From: Parvularculales bacterium
GTDB taxonomy: Bacteria > Pseudomonadota > Alphaproteobacteria > JAPOUT01 > JBAJNM01
Reading direction: 5' to 3'
Length of the DNA: 47,299 nucleotides
Assembly: GCA_036881865.1 (NCBI GenBank)
Contig: JBAJNM010000011.1
Coordinates: forward strand, 1 to 47,299
This document shows positions 1-9,029 of the stretch, one piece after another. Position numbers and translations under genes: made by a program. The notes beneath the pieces were generated by a model. The model had not been told where the DNA came from and searched no databases. It saw nothing but the letters and a program-made list of their open reading frames with translations. The first letter of the stretch is position 1. Each line of letters starts with the position of its first letter.

Positions 1-30
1 ATAACGGGTTTTCTGTTTATACTCAAGGGT

Positions 31-47
31 GGGGCGCTAATAGCCCC
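31..47 (-). terminator. Possible terminator hairpin after malate synthase
   Basis: A short inverted repeat, GGGGC and GCCCC around a 7-nt loop, lies 19 nt past the stop codon of the minus-strand malate synthase gene. The stem is GC-rich and well placed for a terminator. The minus strand beyond it is not a clean T-run (ACCCTTGAG), so an intrinsic terminator is only tentative. Confidence 0.35.
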
Positions 48-65
48 GCTAATTTGCACTTCTGC

Positions 66-1691
66 CTAAGCCTTGATGGTCTCTCCTTCCAGCAAAAGAC
101 CGTAAGCGGGCAAGGTAAGAAACTCCTCGCAATCAGAGGAGATCACTATCCGGTCAAAGAGGCTAATGGCTTTCTCAAAATGACCGCCCATCCATCGAGT
201 TTCTCCCAAAGTCTTGCGCAGAGTGTTCATCTCATCGGTCAACAGATCATAGAACAACTGCCGGTCTACGGTACGACCATCTTCAAGGCTGGCCCCATGG
301 AGCAGCCATTGCCATAACTGAGAGCGACAGATTTCTGCCGTAGCCGCATCCTCCATCAGATTGTAAAGCGGCACGGCCCCCCGACCCCCAAGCCAAGCCT
401 CAATATATTGCACCCCAACGCGGATACATTCACGCAACCCCTCCTCGGTGCGAGTGCCTTCATGCACCTCCAGCATATCGGCCTGGGTAATGTTGACGTC
501 GTCTCGCTTCTTATCTAACTGATTGGCGGAGGGCATCATTTGGTCAAAAACCTCCATTGCCACCGGTACAAGGCCCGGATGGGCTACCCATGTGCCATCA
601 TGACCATCGCGGGCCTCACGTTCTTTGTCAGCGCGCACCTTGGCGAAGGCAGCATCGTTGGCATCTGCATCACCCTTAACCGGTATTTGCGCCGCCATGC
701 CTCCCATAGCAAAGGCACCACGCTGGTGACAGGTTTTAATCAGTAGCAGGGAGTACGCTCCAAGAAATGCTTTTCCCATCACTACTTTGGAGCGGTCAGG
801 AAGAATATAATTTGGGTTGCGACCCAATCGTTTGATATAGCTGAAAATATAATCCCACCGTCCACAGTTCAACCCGACAATATGGTCGCGCATTTCATAG
901 AGGATTTCATCCATCTCAAAAGCCGCCGGCAGGGTTTCAATGAGAATAGTCGCACGGCACGTACCAACCTCAACTCCTAACGCCTTCTGAGCATGGATAA
1001 ACACATCGTTCCAAAGACGTGCTTCCAGATGGTTTTCCATTTTCGGAAGATAAAAATAAGGACCGCTTCCTTTGGCCTTTATGTTTTTGACGTTGTGAAA
1101 GAAGTAGAGGCCAAAATCAAACAAAGAACCAGACATAGGCCTGCCGTCTACCTCTAGGTGGGCCTCTTCTAAATGCCAACCTCGTGGTCGCACCAGCAGT
1201 GTGGCGGGATTGGGTTTAAGTGCGTAGTTTTTTCCGTTTGAAGGATCGGTGAAGTCGATAGTGCCGCGCCATAAATCCATCAGATTTCGCTGGCCCTGGA
1301 GAAGATTGTCCCACGTGGGCGAGCTGGCATCTTCAAAGTCAGTCATAAACGTCCGCGCACCAGAATTAAGGGCGTTGATTACCATTTTCCTGTCAACGGG
1401 GCCGGTGATTTCCACGCGCCGATCCTGGAGGTCGGCGGGTATGGGAGCTACTTTCCAGTCGCTTTCGCGTATGTCGGCCGTTTCCGGCAAAAAGTCAGGC
1501 AACTCTCCTGCATCAAACCGCTTTTGCCGTGCTTGCCGAGCCTCCAGAAGCCGTTTCCGTTCTGCACCAAACCTGCGCTCTAAGTCTGCTATAAAAGCTA
1601 CCGCATCCGGTGTTAGAATGCTCTCATGGTTCTGTTTAACAAGGCCTTTGATGGAAATGCCGACATCATTGGTCATGGGTTTGCTACTCAC
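66..1691 (-). CDS. aceB: Malate synthase A
   Basis: This enzyme condenses glyoxylate with acetyl-CoA to give malate, the second glyoxylate-bypass step, which allows growth on acetate and fatty acids. The protein is 541 aa, close to the length of the E. coli A-type enzyme and unlike the roughly 720-aa G-type. The family signature, RDH-x2-GLN-x-G-x-WDYIF, is intact at residues 268-283. The segment TFMTDFEDASSPTW near residues 114-127 is also typical. The gene stands alone on the minus strand and diverges from the TonB-like gene across about 190 nt. Isocitrate lyase, its usual partner, is not in the window, so it must be encoded elsewhere. The fatty-acid genes downstream fit with a need for a glyoxylate shunt. 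The identification is secure; use of the symbol aceB rather than glcB rests on length and signature. Confidence 0.96.
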   Translation of the reverse strand: MSSKPMTNDVGISIKGLVKQNHESILTPDAVAFIADLERRFGAERKRLLEARQARQKRFDAGELPDFLPETADIRESDWKVAPIPADLQDRRVEITGPVDRKMVINALNSGARTFMTDFEDASSPTWDNLLQGQRNLMDLWRGTIDFTDPSNGKNYALKPNPATLLVRPRGWHLEEAHLEVDGRPMSGSLFDFGLYFFHNVKNIKAKGSGPYFYLPKMENHLEARLWNDVFIHAQKALGVEVGTCRATILIETLPAAFEMDEILYEMRDHIVGLNCGRWDYIFSYIKRLGRNPNYILPDRSKVVMGKAFLGAYSLLLIKTCHQRGAFAMGGMAAQIPVKGDADANDAAFAKVRADKEREARDGHDGTWVAHPGLVPVAMEVFDQMMPSANQLDKKRDDVNITQADMLEVHEGTRTEEGLRECIRVGVQYIEAWLGGRGAVPLYNLMEDAATAEICRSQLWQWLLHGASLEDGRTVDRQLFYDLLTDEMNTLRKTLGETRWMGGHFEKAISLFDRIVISSDCEEFLTLPAYGLLLEGETIKA

Positions 1692-1880
1692 TATGTTGAT
1701 TTTCCTGAATTGAGTTTTTTCTTTTCGGTGTTACTAACTCCCGAAAATATGTCAGATGAGTATAGGTAGCCTTCCCCACAAAGCAACCATTAAGCCTGTC
1801 AGAAGGCGCTCTGATTTCACGAAGGTGCTGTGGTAGGGTTGGGATGTAAAAAATAACACTGAGAATACCAAAAAAACACG

Positions 1881-2576
1881 GTGAAAACGGAAACAGACAT
1901 ATCTCCATTGCCCCCTGATGGGCGTTACTTATGGCTTCTGGCGCTACTAGTAGCGATGGTGCTACATGGTGGTATCCTGTGGCTTCTAGCGGCTGTAATT
2001 ACCTCCCCGGCAGGTTTGTCTTTGTCAGATAAAGGAGCAGGGCAGGTCATCCGGCTCTCTGTGTTATCATCTCCGATGCCATTTCTTGAGGAACCGGTGT
2101 CTGAAGAGGAGGGAGAGGTGTCTTTTGAGCTGCCTCCCCCCGAAATCCCGGCCCCTAAAAACCGGCCTGTCGCTCATGCACCAGCAAAAGAAACCCCACC
2201 ACCCCCGGCCAGTGAAATCACCGCTACAATATCACCCCACAGCACCTTCTCCACAACAAACGCTCAAACACAAGATCAGCAAAAGAGAGATAACTATCTA
2301 GCCCAAGTGGAAATGCATCTCAGAAAATATCTACGCTATCCACGTATCGCTCGCATAAACGGCGTAGAAGGGACCGTCGTGGTGCGCTTCACCCTGAACC
2401 GGCATGGAGAACTGATAAAACATCAACTCATAGAAAAGTCAGGCGTTGCTCTGCTTGACCGTGAGGCCTTAGCGATGCTGAAGCGGGCATCTCCTATGCC
2501 GCCCTTTCCTGATGAACTTACAGTTTCTTTTGAGGATATTATCATGCCGGTGGTTTTTGCGCCGAAGGGAGAGTAA
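1881..2576 (+). CDS. TonB-like energy transducer / TonB C-terminal domain protein
   Basis: The 231-aa protein has TonB architecture. There is a short cytoplasmic N-terminus, one hydrophobic anchor at about residues 16-38, and a proline-rich periplasmic stretch at about 70-120. A C-terminal TonB-type domain at about 140-228 includes YPRIARINGVEGTVVVRF. Such proteins pass proton-motive-force energy from ExbB/ExbD to outer-membrane receptors, but no exbB, exbD or receptor gene is nearby, so its partner and cargo are unknown. The start is GTG at 1881; no in-frame ATG would preserve the anchor. The hisS start follows about 170 nt later. It could equally be a TonB-like domain protein with a structural envelope role. 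Confidence 0.85.
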   Translation: MKTETDISPLPPDGRYLWLLALLVAMVLHGGILWLLAAVITSPAGLSLSDKGAGQVIRLSVLSSPMPFLEEPVSEEEGEVSFELPPPEIPAPKNRPVAHAPAKETPPPPASEITATISPHSTFSTTNAQTQDQQKRDNYLAQVEMHLRKYLRYPRIARINGVEGTVVVRFTLNRHGELIKHQLIEKSGVALLDREALAMLKRASPMPPFPDELTVSFEDIIMPVVFAPKGE

Positions 2577-2660
2577 GCCATTCGTCAAGAGGAGGCGTGG
2601 GAGAAGGATGCACCGTATTCTTCATTGTCCTTCATCAGAAATAACATCAGGAACGCAAGC

Positions 2661-2690
2661 GGCAAGCATAGTTCGGACGAACGTCTTGCC
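2661..2690 (+). promoter_or_regulatory. Two-tier hairpin in the hisS leader
   Basis: GGCAAG at 2661-2666 pairs with CTTGCC at 2685-2690. Inside it, GTTC at 2671-2674 pairs with GAAC at 2679-2682 around a GGAC loop, leaving a 4x2 internal loop. The structure lies between the TonB-like gene and the hisS ATG, ending 56 nt before it. No T-run follows, so an intrinsic terminator is unlikely. It may be a leader element or have no function. Confidence 0.3.
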
Positions 2691-2746
2691 CGGTCATGGC
2701 GGATAGGCTACCACGTGTTGTATTACGTCCGAAAAGGCGGTTTTCT

Positions 2747-4270
2747 ATGACCCAAAAAGATACCATATCTCGCCCGAAGGCTCGCATACCACGGGGCCTA
2801 AGGGATATTGACGCTGACGAGGCCCGTGGCCTCTCGGCGATGCTGGCGGTCGTCTCACAGGTCTATGAATCTTGGGGTTTTGAGCCGCTAGACACCGCCA
2901 TTCTGGAATATGCGGATGCCTTAGGACATTTTTTGCCAGACCAAGATAGGCCCAACGAGGGTGTGTTTGCCCTGCAAGATGATGATGGCCAATGGTTGGC
3001 ATTGCGCTATGATTTGACGGCCCCTTTAGCGCGCTATGTAGCGGCTCACTATGATGAATTACCCAAACCATTTCGACGGTATCAGTGGGGGACTGTGTTT
3101 CGGAATGAAAAGCCCGGGCCCGGGAGATTTCGCCAGTTTATGCAAATTGATGCGGATTCTGTCGGTGCGCCAGTCATGGTAGCCGATGCTGAATTATGCG
3201 CTGTGGCCGCCGCCTGTATGGAATCGCTGGGGGTGCCAAGGAGACGTTACGTCGTGGGCCTCAATAACCGACAGGTGCTGGACGGGGTGTTGGAAACTCT
3301 GGGCCTTGACCCTAAGGCCGCGGATTTTGCTGCCCGTCGCCTTGGAGTACTACGTGCCATAGATAAATGGGATCGCTTAGGAGAAAAAGGTGTAGCAGAT
3401 TTGCTAGGGGAAGGTCGTAAGGATGCCTCCGGTGATTTTACCCCCGGTGCTTGTCTTGACGCAGGCTCAATTGACAAAGTGCTAGCTTTCGTACGCCTCA
3501 AAGGAGTATCACACGGTAATCTCTGTGATCAGTTAGAAGCTCTAGTGGGCAATAGCGAAACAGGTCGTGCTGGAGTTATGGCTCTGCGCGAGATAATAGA
3601 TTTGCTCCCTGCTTTTGGATGTGATGCTAGATGTGTGGCCATTGACCCCTCCATTGTACGGGGGCTGGGGTATTATACCGGACCAGTCTTTGAGGTGCGC
3701 TTGGGGGAGGGGCGTGTTCAGGATGCCGTTGGTGGTGGTGGCCGCTACGATGATATGGTGCGCCGATTTAAGGGGATAAGTGTTCCCGCCGTGGGATTCT
3801 CTATGGGAGTAAGCCGTCTTTATGCCGCCTTGCAAGAGCAGAAAATGAAAAAAGAAAACCTGCTTCAAGGGCCGGTTGTTGTTTTACGGCTGGGGGAGGA
3901 GAATGCCGCCTCCAGCGTTACCATGGCACAAGAACTCCGTGTAGCTGGCATTCGAGCTGAAGCTTACGTAGGTGGCGGAGGCATGCGTGCCCAACTAAAA
4001 TATGCGGATAAACGCGCTGCCCCCATAGCCGTTATTGAGGGTGATGATGAGCGCGCCCGGCAATCTGTTACCGTGAAAGACCTAGCTCTCGGCGCATCTC
4101 TGGCCATCGATATCAGCGACAATGAAGAATGGCGTACCACAGGTGTAGCCCAGACATCTCTGCCACGAGCTCAACTGGTTGAGGGTGTGCGAGCCATCTT
4201 AGACCGACAACGCGAAACTGCATCATCTGTTGATAGCACAAGCACAGTTTCGTCTGATAAGTGCACTTGA
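2747..4270 (+). CDS. hisS: Histidyl-tRNA synthetase
   Basis: This class II synthetase charges tRNA-His. The catalytic core shows the RGLRD start of the fold, motif 2 (RNEKPGPGRFRQ, residues about 119-130), the HisRS-specific RGLGYYTG segment near residue 304 and motif 3 around GGGGRYDD near residue 329. A C-terminal anticodon-binding domain begins near residue 375 (GPVVVLRLG). I place the start at ATG 2747, preceded by AAAGGCGG, giving 507 aa. An in-frame ATG at 2696 would add 17 residues (including RLPRVVLRPKRR) that do not look like the family. The protein is longer than E. coli HisRS and ends in a Ser/Thr-rich tail. It is followed after 19 nt by its paralogue hisZ and then hisG, so tRNA charging and the first step of histidine synthesis are probably co-transcribed. 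Confidence 0.95.
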   Translation: MTQKDTISRPKARIPRGLRDIDADEARGLSAMLAVVSQVYESWGFEPLDTAILEYADALGHFLPDQDRPNEGVFALQDDDGQWLALRYDLTAPLARYVAAHYDELPKPFRRYQWGTVFRNEKPGPGRFRQFMQIDADSVGAPVMVADAELCAVAAACMESLGVPRRRYVVGLNNRQVLDGVLETLGLDPKAADFAARRLGVLRAIDKWDRLGEKGVADLLGEGRKDASGDFTPGACLDAGSIDKVLAFVRLKGVSHGNLCDQLEALVGNSETGRAGVMALREIIDLLPAFGCDARCVAIDPSIVRGLGYYTGPVFEVRLGEGRVQDAVGGGGRYDDMVRRFKGISVPAVGFSMGVSRLYAALQEQKMKKENLLQGPVVVLRLGEENAASSVTMAQELRVAGIRAEAYVGGGGMRAQLKYADKRAAPIAVIEGDDERARQSVTVKDLALGASLAIDISDNEEWRTTGVAQTSLPRAQLVEGVRAILDRQRETASSVDSTSTVSSDKCT

Positions 4271-4289
4271 AATTTAAGGAATTTTTGTC

Positions 4290-5477
4290 ATGCCTAAAAA
4301 GGCGCACAACAAAAAAATATCAAGTGACGATATCATGAGCGATACGGTCAGCGATGAGGCCGTTCTCACGTCTGTTCGTAAGGTGTTTCACAACGCCGGA
4401 TGCCAGCCTGTAGTACCACCCATGCTCCAGCCCTTGGATGCTTTTCTGGATTTGCTAGGTGAAGATATTCGCCACCGTCTCTACATGGTAACGGGCGATG
4501 GTGAGGAAGCCTGTTTGCGGCCTGACATGACCATTCCCACCTGTAGGCTTTATCTAGAGTCCTACACTACTGGAGAAAAAGCGCACTTATGCTATGAGGG
4601 AACCGTCTTTCGTCAGCAGCCTGATGGCAGTGAGCGCCCAACAGAGTTTCTTCAAACAGGTATTGAATGTCTAGGCGATGGAGACCGGGAGGCTATGGAT
4701 GCCGAAGTAATGGCGCTCGCTGTAGATGCAGTGAAAGAGGCGGGGTTGCCAGAACTGAAGATTGAGATGGGCGACCTTGCTTTATTTGACGCGCTAGTAG
4801 AGGCGCTGGAATTACCTCATGTGTGGGGCGCCCGATTGCGGCGGTATACGCGCAATCCGTCGCGGTTTCGCGAAGTGTTGGCTACTATGGCCAGCGATAA
4901 GACAACGGCAGCGGAGGAAGGGTTTCTTCAGGCTTTGGCCTCTCTTGATGGTAATCAGGCGCAACGATTGGTGCAGGATATTTTGGGCTTTGCTGATATA
5001 GGCCCGTTGGGGGGGCGGACTATTGATGATATTGCTGAGCGATTTTTGGAGCAAGCCGTTGACAATCTATCATATGCTCTGCCGGAGGATGCTGCGGTTA
5101 TGCTATCGCGCTTTTTGGAAATATCAGGCCCGCCAGAAGAAGCAGTCAAGGCGTTGCGTAAACTGTGCGCGAGAACCGGCGTTGCACTGGACAAAGCACT
5201 GGATGCTCTTGAGAGGCGACTCAGCTTGGTTACAGAGCGCGGTATATCCCTAAAACGGGCGCGTTTTTCTGCCGAATTCGGACGTAATCTGGATTATTAT
5301 TCCGGTTTTGTTTTTGAATTACAAATTGATAAACCCGTGCGTGAGTCACGGGTTTTGGGTGGTGGTGGCCGCTATGATCGGTTACTCACGGTATTGGGCT
5401 CTCCGGAGCCAGTCCCGGCTGTGGGTTGTACCTTGCGGCCTGACAGAATAACCCTTGCCATCAAAAAAGACGCATAA
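4290..5477 (+). CDS. hisZ: ATP phosphoribosyltransferase regulatory subunit HisZ
   Basis: HisZ is a HisRS-like protein without tRNA-charging activity that binds HisG and confers activity and histidine feedback on the first committed step of histidine synthesis. The 395-aa protein keeps the class II fold. It has LRPDMTIPTCRLY (about residues 71-83), motif-2-like CYEGTVFRQQ, LDYYSGFVFEL and motif 3-like GGGGRYDRLL near residue 355. It lacks the C-terminal anticodon-binding domain seen in the upstream HisRS and the NEKPGPGRFRQ loop. The ATG at 4290 has AAGGA nine nt upstream. The gene sits 19 nt after hisS and is followed by hisG, whose preferred start lies 19 nt after the hisZ stop, which supports the assignment over a second HisRS. 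Confidence 0.94.
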   Translation: MPKKAHNKKISSDDIMSDTVSDEAVLTSVRKVFHNAGCQPVVPPMLQPLDAFLDLLGEDIRHRLYMVTGDGEEACLRPDMTIPTCRLYLESYTTGEKAHLCYEGTVFRQQPDGSERPTEFLQTGIECLGDGDREAMDAEVMALAVDAVKEAGLPELKIEMGDLALFDALVEALELPHVWGARLRRYTRNPSRFREVLATMASDKTTAAEEGFLQALASLDGNQAQRLVQDILGFADIGPLGGRTIDDIAERFLEQAVDNLSYALPEDAAVMLSRFLEISGPPEEAVKALRKLCARTGVALDKALDALERRLSLVTERGISLKRARFSAEFGRNLDYYSGFVFELQIDKPVRESRVLGGGGRYDRLLTVLGSPEPVPAVGCTLRPDRITLAIKKDA

Positions 5478-5496
5478 CACAAAGGCTGACCACCCT

Positions 5497-6489
5497 ATGA
5501 ATGACTCTATGAACAACGATACGCTGGTGATAGGGCTACCCTCCAAAGGTCGCTTGGAAGCAAATAGTCTAACCTATTTTGCTCGTGCGGGTTTAGGCGT
5601 CGTTAAGCAAGACGGCCGTGGCTATAATGGTCGCTTGCAAGGCGTTAATAATGTCGAGGTGGTATTTTTATCAGCCGATGAAATAGCCCAACGGCTCGGT
5701 AATGGCGGGTTACACATGGGAGTGACCGGCGAAGATTTGATTTATGAGCGCATTGAAAAGCCAGAGCTATCTGTAGAACCTATGGCGAGGCTTGGCTTTG
5801 GTCATGCTACCGTCGCCGTCGCTGTGCCAAAAAGCTGGATTGATGTGCGTCTTATGGTTGATCTTGATGAGGTCGCTTGGGGTTTTCGCACCCGCTATGG
5901 TCGCCAGATGCGAATTGCTACCAAATATACTCGCTTAACCCGCAACTTTCTTAGCCGACACGGTGTTACAAACTACAGAATTGTAGAAAGCGCTGGCGCT
6001 ACGGAAGGCGCTCCCGGTATTGGCTCAGCAGAATTTATTGTGGATATCACTTCAACGGGAGCTACTCTTGCTGCTAACAATCTCAAACTCCTTGAAGATG
6101 GGGTAATCCTGAAAAGTGAAGCTGTCTTGATGGCTTGTCTTGTGGCATCATGGAGTACGCCGACTCTGACCGCTGCCGCCGAAGTTTTAGCCATGATAAT
6201 GGCACGTAAGCGGGCTGCCAGTATGGTCGAAGTGCGATTTGTTCACAAAGGTGTGGATGTCGGCTTCTTATCATCCCTGACAGAGCGTTTTGGGGTCATG
6301 ACGTCTTTTCCCCGAGAGGGCACAGCACAGGATGTAGTGATAGTTTATTGTCCTCGTGAGCAACTCCACCCATTAGTAGCGTGGCTACAGAAGGATGGGA
6401 GCCAAACTGTTACAGCATCGTTTCCTGATTATATTTTTACTGCAGATAATGAGGGGTATGACCGCCTTCTCGCTCGTCTTAACGGCTGA
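5497..6489 (+). CDS. hisG: ATP phosphoribosyltransferase catalytic subunit HisG
   Basis: HisG joins ATP and PRPP to give phosphoribosyl-ATP, the first step of histidine synthesis. The N-terminal core begins LVIGLPSKGRL. The PRPP-binding family signature, with PGIGSAEFIVDITSTGAT, is intact at about residues 173-190. I choose ATG 5497 (330 aa). An upstream in-frame TTG at 5455 would overlap hisZ by 23 nt and add residues unlike the family. The protein is about 100 aa longer than the roughly 230-aa HisZ-dependent short HisG proteins. The extra C-terminal segment, from about residue 230, resembles a regulatory-domain-sized unit although HisZ is encoded next door. This gene ends the his cluster and is followed by a candidate terminator. 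Confidence 0.94.
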   Translation: MNDSMNNDTLVIGLPSKGRLEANSLTYFARAGLGVVKQDGRGYNGRLQGVNNVEVVFLSADEIAQRLGNGGLHMGVTGEDLIYERIEKPELSVEPMARLGFGHATVAVAVPKSWIDVRLMVDLDEVAWGFRTRYGRQMRIATKYTRLTRNFLSRHGVTNYRIVESAGATEGAPGIGSAEFIVDITSTGATLAANNLKLLEDGVILKSEAVLMACLVASWSTPTLTAAAEVLAMIMARKRAASMVEVRFVHKGVDVGFLSSLTERFGVMTSFPREGTAQDVVIVYCPREQLHPLVAWLQKDGSQTVTASFPDYIFTADNEGYDRLLARLNG

Positions 6490-6495
6490 AACAAA

Positions 6496-6529
6496 AAACC
6501 ACTGCCCAGTCAATGATTAGCGGTGGTTT
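6496..6529 (+). terminator. Terminator after hisG
   Basis: AAACCACTG at 6496-6504 pairs with CGGTGGTTT at 6521-6529 (one T-G wobble) around a 16-nt loop, seven nt past the hisG stop. It is followed by ATGTTTTT on the plus strand. It faces the groEL terminator in the same intergenic gap. Confidence 0.65.
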
Positions 6530-6615
6530 ATGTTTTTAGGTACTTCGGTTTCGTGTACAAGAAACTCACTAATATCTAATCTGAAATCCGACCGCTAATA
6601 ATTTAGAGAAATAAA

Positions 6616-6642
6616 GGGGCGACGCTTATAAAACGCCGCCCC
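6616..6642 (-). terminator. Terminator after groEL
   Basis: GGGGCG at 6616-6621 pairs with CGCCCC at 6637-6642. A single A/C mismatch is followed by a further CG/CG pair around a 9-nt loop. Read on the minus strand, the hairpin is followed by TTTATTTCT, as expected for an intrinsic terminator. It lies about 30 nt past the groEL stop codon. Confidence 0.75.
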
Positions 6643-6671
6643 GAAAATTAATCTGGCTTTTGATGCCGAGT

Positions 6672-8333
<1,662 letters not shown>

Positions 8334-8391
8334 TTACTGGCATGTTTCATCACGCCTGATGTTTAACGGGTAGGGCAGGAGTCAAGATGGC

Positions 8392-8715
8392 TTACGCAGC
8401 TCTTTTGCCTTTTCTACCTTTGCCTGTCCCCTCAACAATACCCATGATGTCGCTTTCTTTCATGATAAGAAGGTCGTCTCCATCAAGGGTAATTTCAGTG
8501 CCGGACCATTTGCCGAACAAAATACGATCACCGGCTTTTACATCTAAGGCGTGCGTCTTACCGTCATCGCCTGTGATGCCCGGCCCAACAGATACCACAA
8601 GGCCCTCTGATGGTTTTTCTTGCGCTGTATCAGGAATAATAATACCGCCAGCGGTCATAGTTTCTTCCTCTACGCGCCGAACCAGAACACGGTCGTGCAA
8701 CGGACGAAATTTCAT
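8392..8715 (-). CDS. groS: Co-chaperonin GroES (Hsp10)
   Basis: This is the heptameric lid of the GroEL chamber. The 107-aa protein starts [16 protein letters not shown], the standard GroES opening, followed by the mobile-loop region [18 protein letters not shown] (about residues 21-38). It ends in a basic tail ([10 protein letters not shown]) about ten residues longer than most GroES. A strong ribosome-binding site, GAAGGAGG, precedes the ATG on the minus strand. It is the first gene of the groESL operon. Its transcript should carry a leader of roughly 230 nt, because the promoter and CIRCE lie far upstream. Confidence 0.97.
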   Translation of the reverse strand: MKFRPLHDRVLVRRVEEETMTAGGIIIPDTAQEKPSEGLVVSVGPGITGDDGKTHALDVKAGDRILFGKWSGTEITLDGDDLLIMKESDIMGIVEGTGKGRKGKRAA

Positions 8716-8799
8716 AATTGAATCCTCCTTCTCTATGGTGGATAAGTGAACCCCGTAGGCAATATCCGAAAAGCCGCCTTCTGTTGTGCCTTAATCTAC

Positions 8800-8850
8800 T
8801 TTGTCTTATCGTCATATCCTGCAAGGGATAAGTATCTGAATTAAGACAAA
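8800..8850 (-). promoter_or_regulatory. Nested stem-loop in the groES 5' leader
   Basis: TTTGTCTTA at 8800-8808 is the exact reverse complement of TAAGACAAA at 8842-8850. Within the loop TATCC (8815-8819) pairs with GGATA (8826-8830) around six nt. The element lies between CIRCE and the groES start, so it would be transcribed in the leader. It could tune translation or mRNA stability, or act in DNA as a second operator; the sequence does not decide between these. Confidence 0.4.
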
Positions 8851-8913
8851 AGAGCGGGTGAACAGGGTAGAAGACCTCGTCTTGCTGTAGGGGCTAAAGT
8901 TTGACGATCGCTG

Positions 8914-8940
8914 TTAGCGCTCACCGAAGGGGAGTGCTAA
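8914..8940 (-). promoter_or_regulatory. CIRCE operator (HrcA-binding site)
   Basis: The sequence TTAGCGCTC-N9-GAGTGCTAA matches the CIRCE consensus TTAGCACTC-N9-GAGTGCTAA with one change in the left arm. The symmetry extends three more bases on each side (CTG/CAG). It sits immediately downstream of the predicted groES promoter, where bound HrcA would block transcription. The hrcA gene is not in the window. Confidence 0.93.
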
Positions 8941-8954
8941 CAGCCTCGCGGGGA

Positions 8955-8983
8955 TACATAGGCATCCGGTGAATGTCTGTCAA
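8955..8983 (-). promoter_or_regulatory. groESL promoter
   Basis: On the minus strand, a perfect TTGACA -35 box (8978-8983) is followed by a 17-nt spacer and TATGTA (8955-8960) as the -10. The expected start point, around 8948, falls just before the CIRCE operator. The hexamers look like the housekeeping sigma factor rather than a heat-shock sigma. Confidence 0.8.
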
Positions 8984-9029
8984 GGCCTACAGGGAAAAAA
9001 GGTGAAAAAAGGAGAAAAGGGGGCAGGAA

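Larger units (their letters stand above)
8716..9029. other. Regulatory intergenic region between groES and the D-amino-acid enzyme gene
   Basis: This 314-nt gap has no credible coding sequence. From right to left it holds a sigma-70-type promoter for groES, a CIRCE operator, and an untranslated groES leader with a nested inverted repeat. No convincing promoter for the divergent plus-strand gene at 9030 could be picked by eye, though a purine-rich stretch (AGGAGAAAAGGGGGCAGGA) precedes it. Confidence 0.7.

Noticed and set aside
1684-1908. 74-codon minus-strand frame over the gap upstream of malate synthase
   Set aside because: It overlaps the start of both flanking genes, and its product has no family features; the gap is better read as a divergent promoter region.
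2696-2746. Upstream start for hisS
   Set aside because: The 17 added residues are Arg-rich and unlike HisRS N-termini; the ATG at 2747 has a good ribosome-binding site.
5455-5496. Upstream TTG start for hisG overlapping hisZ
   Set aside because: TTG with no clear ribosome-binding site, and the ATG at 5497 starts directly before the conserved core.
8901-8906. TTGACG on the plus strand as a promoter for the gene at 9030
   Set aside because: No matching -10 element at 16-18 nt spacing; the region is explained by CIRCE and the groES promoter.
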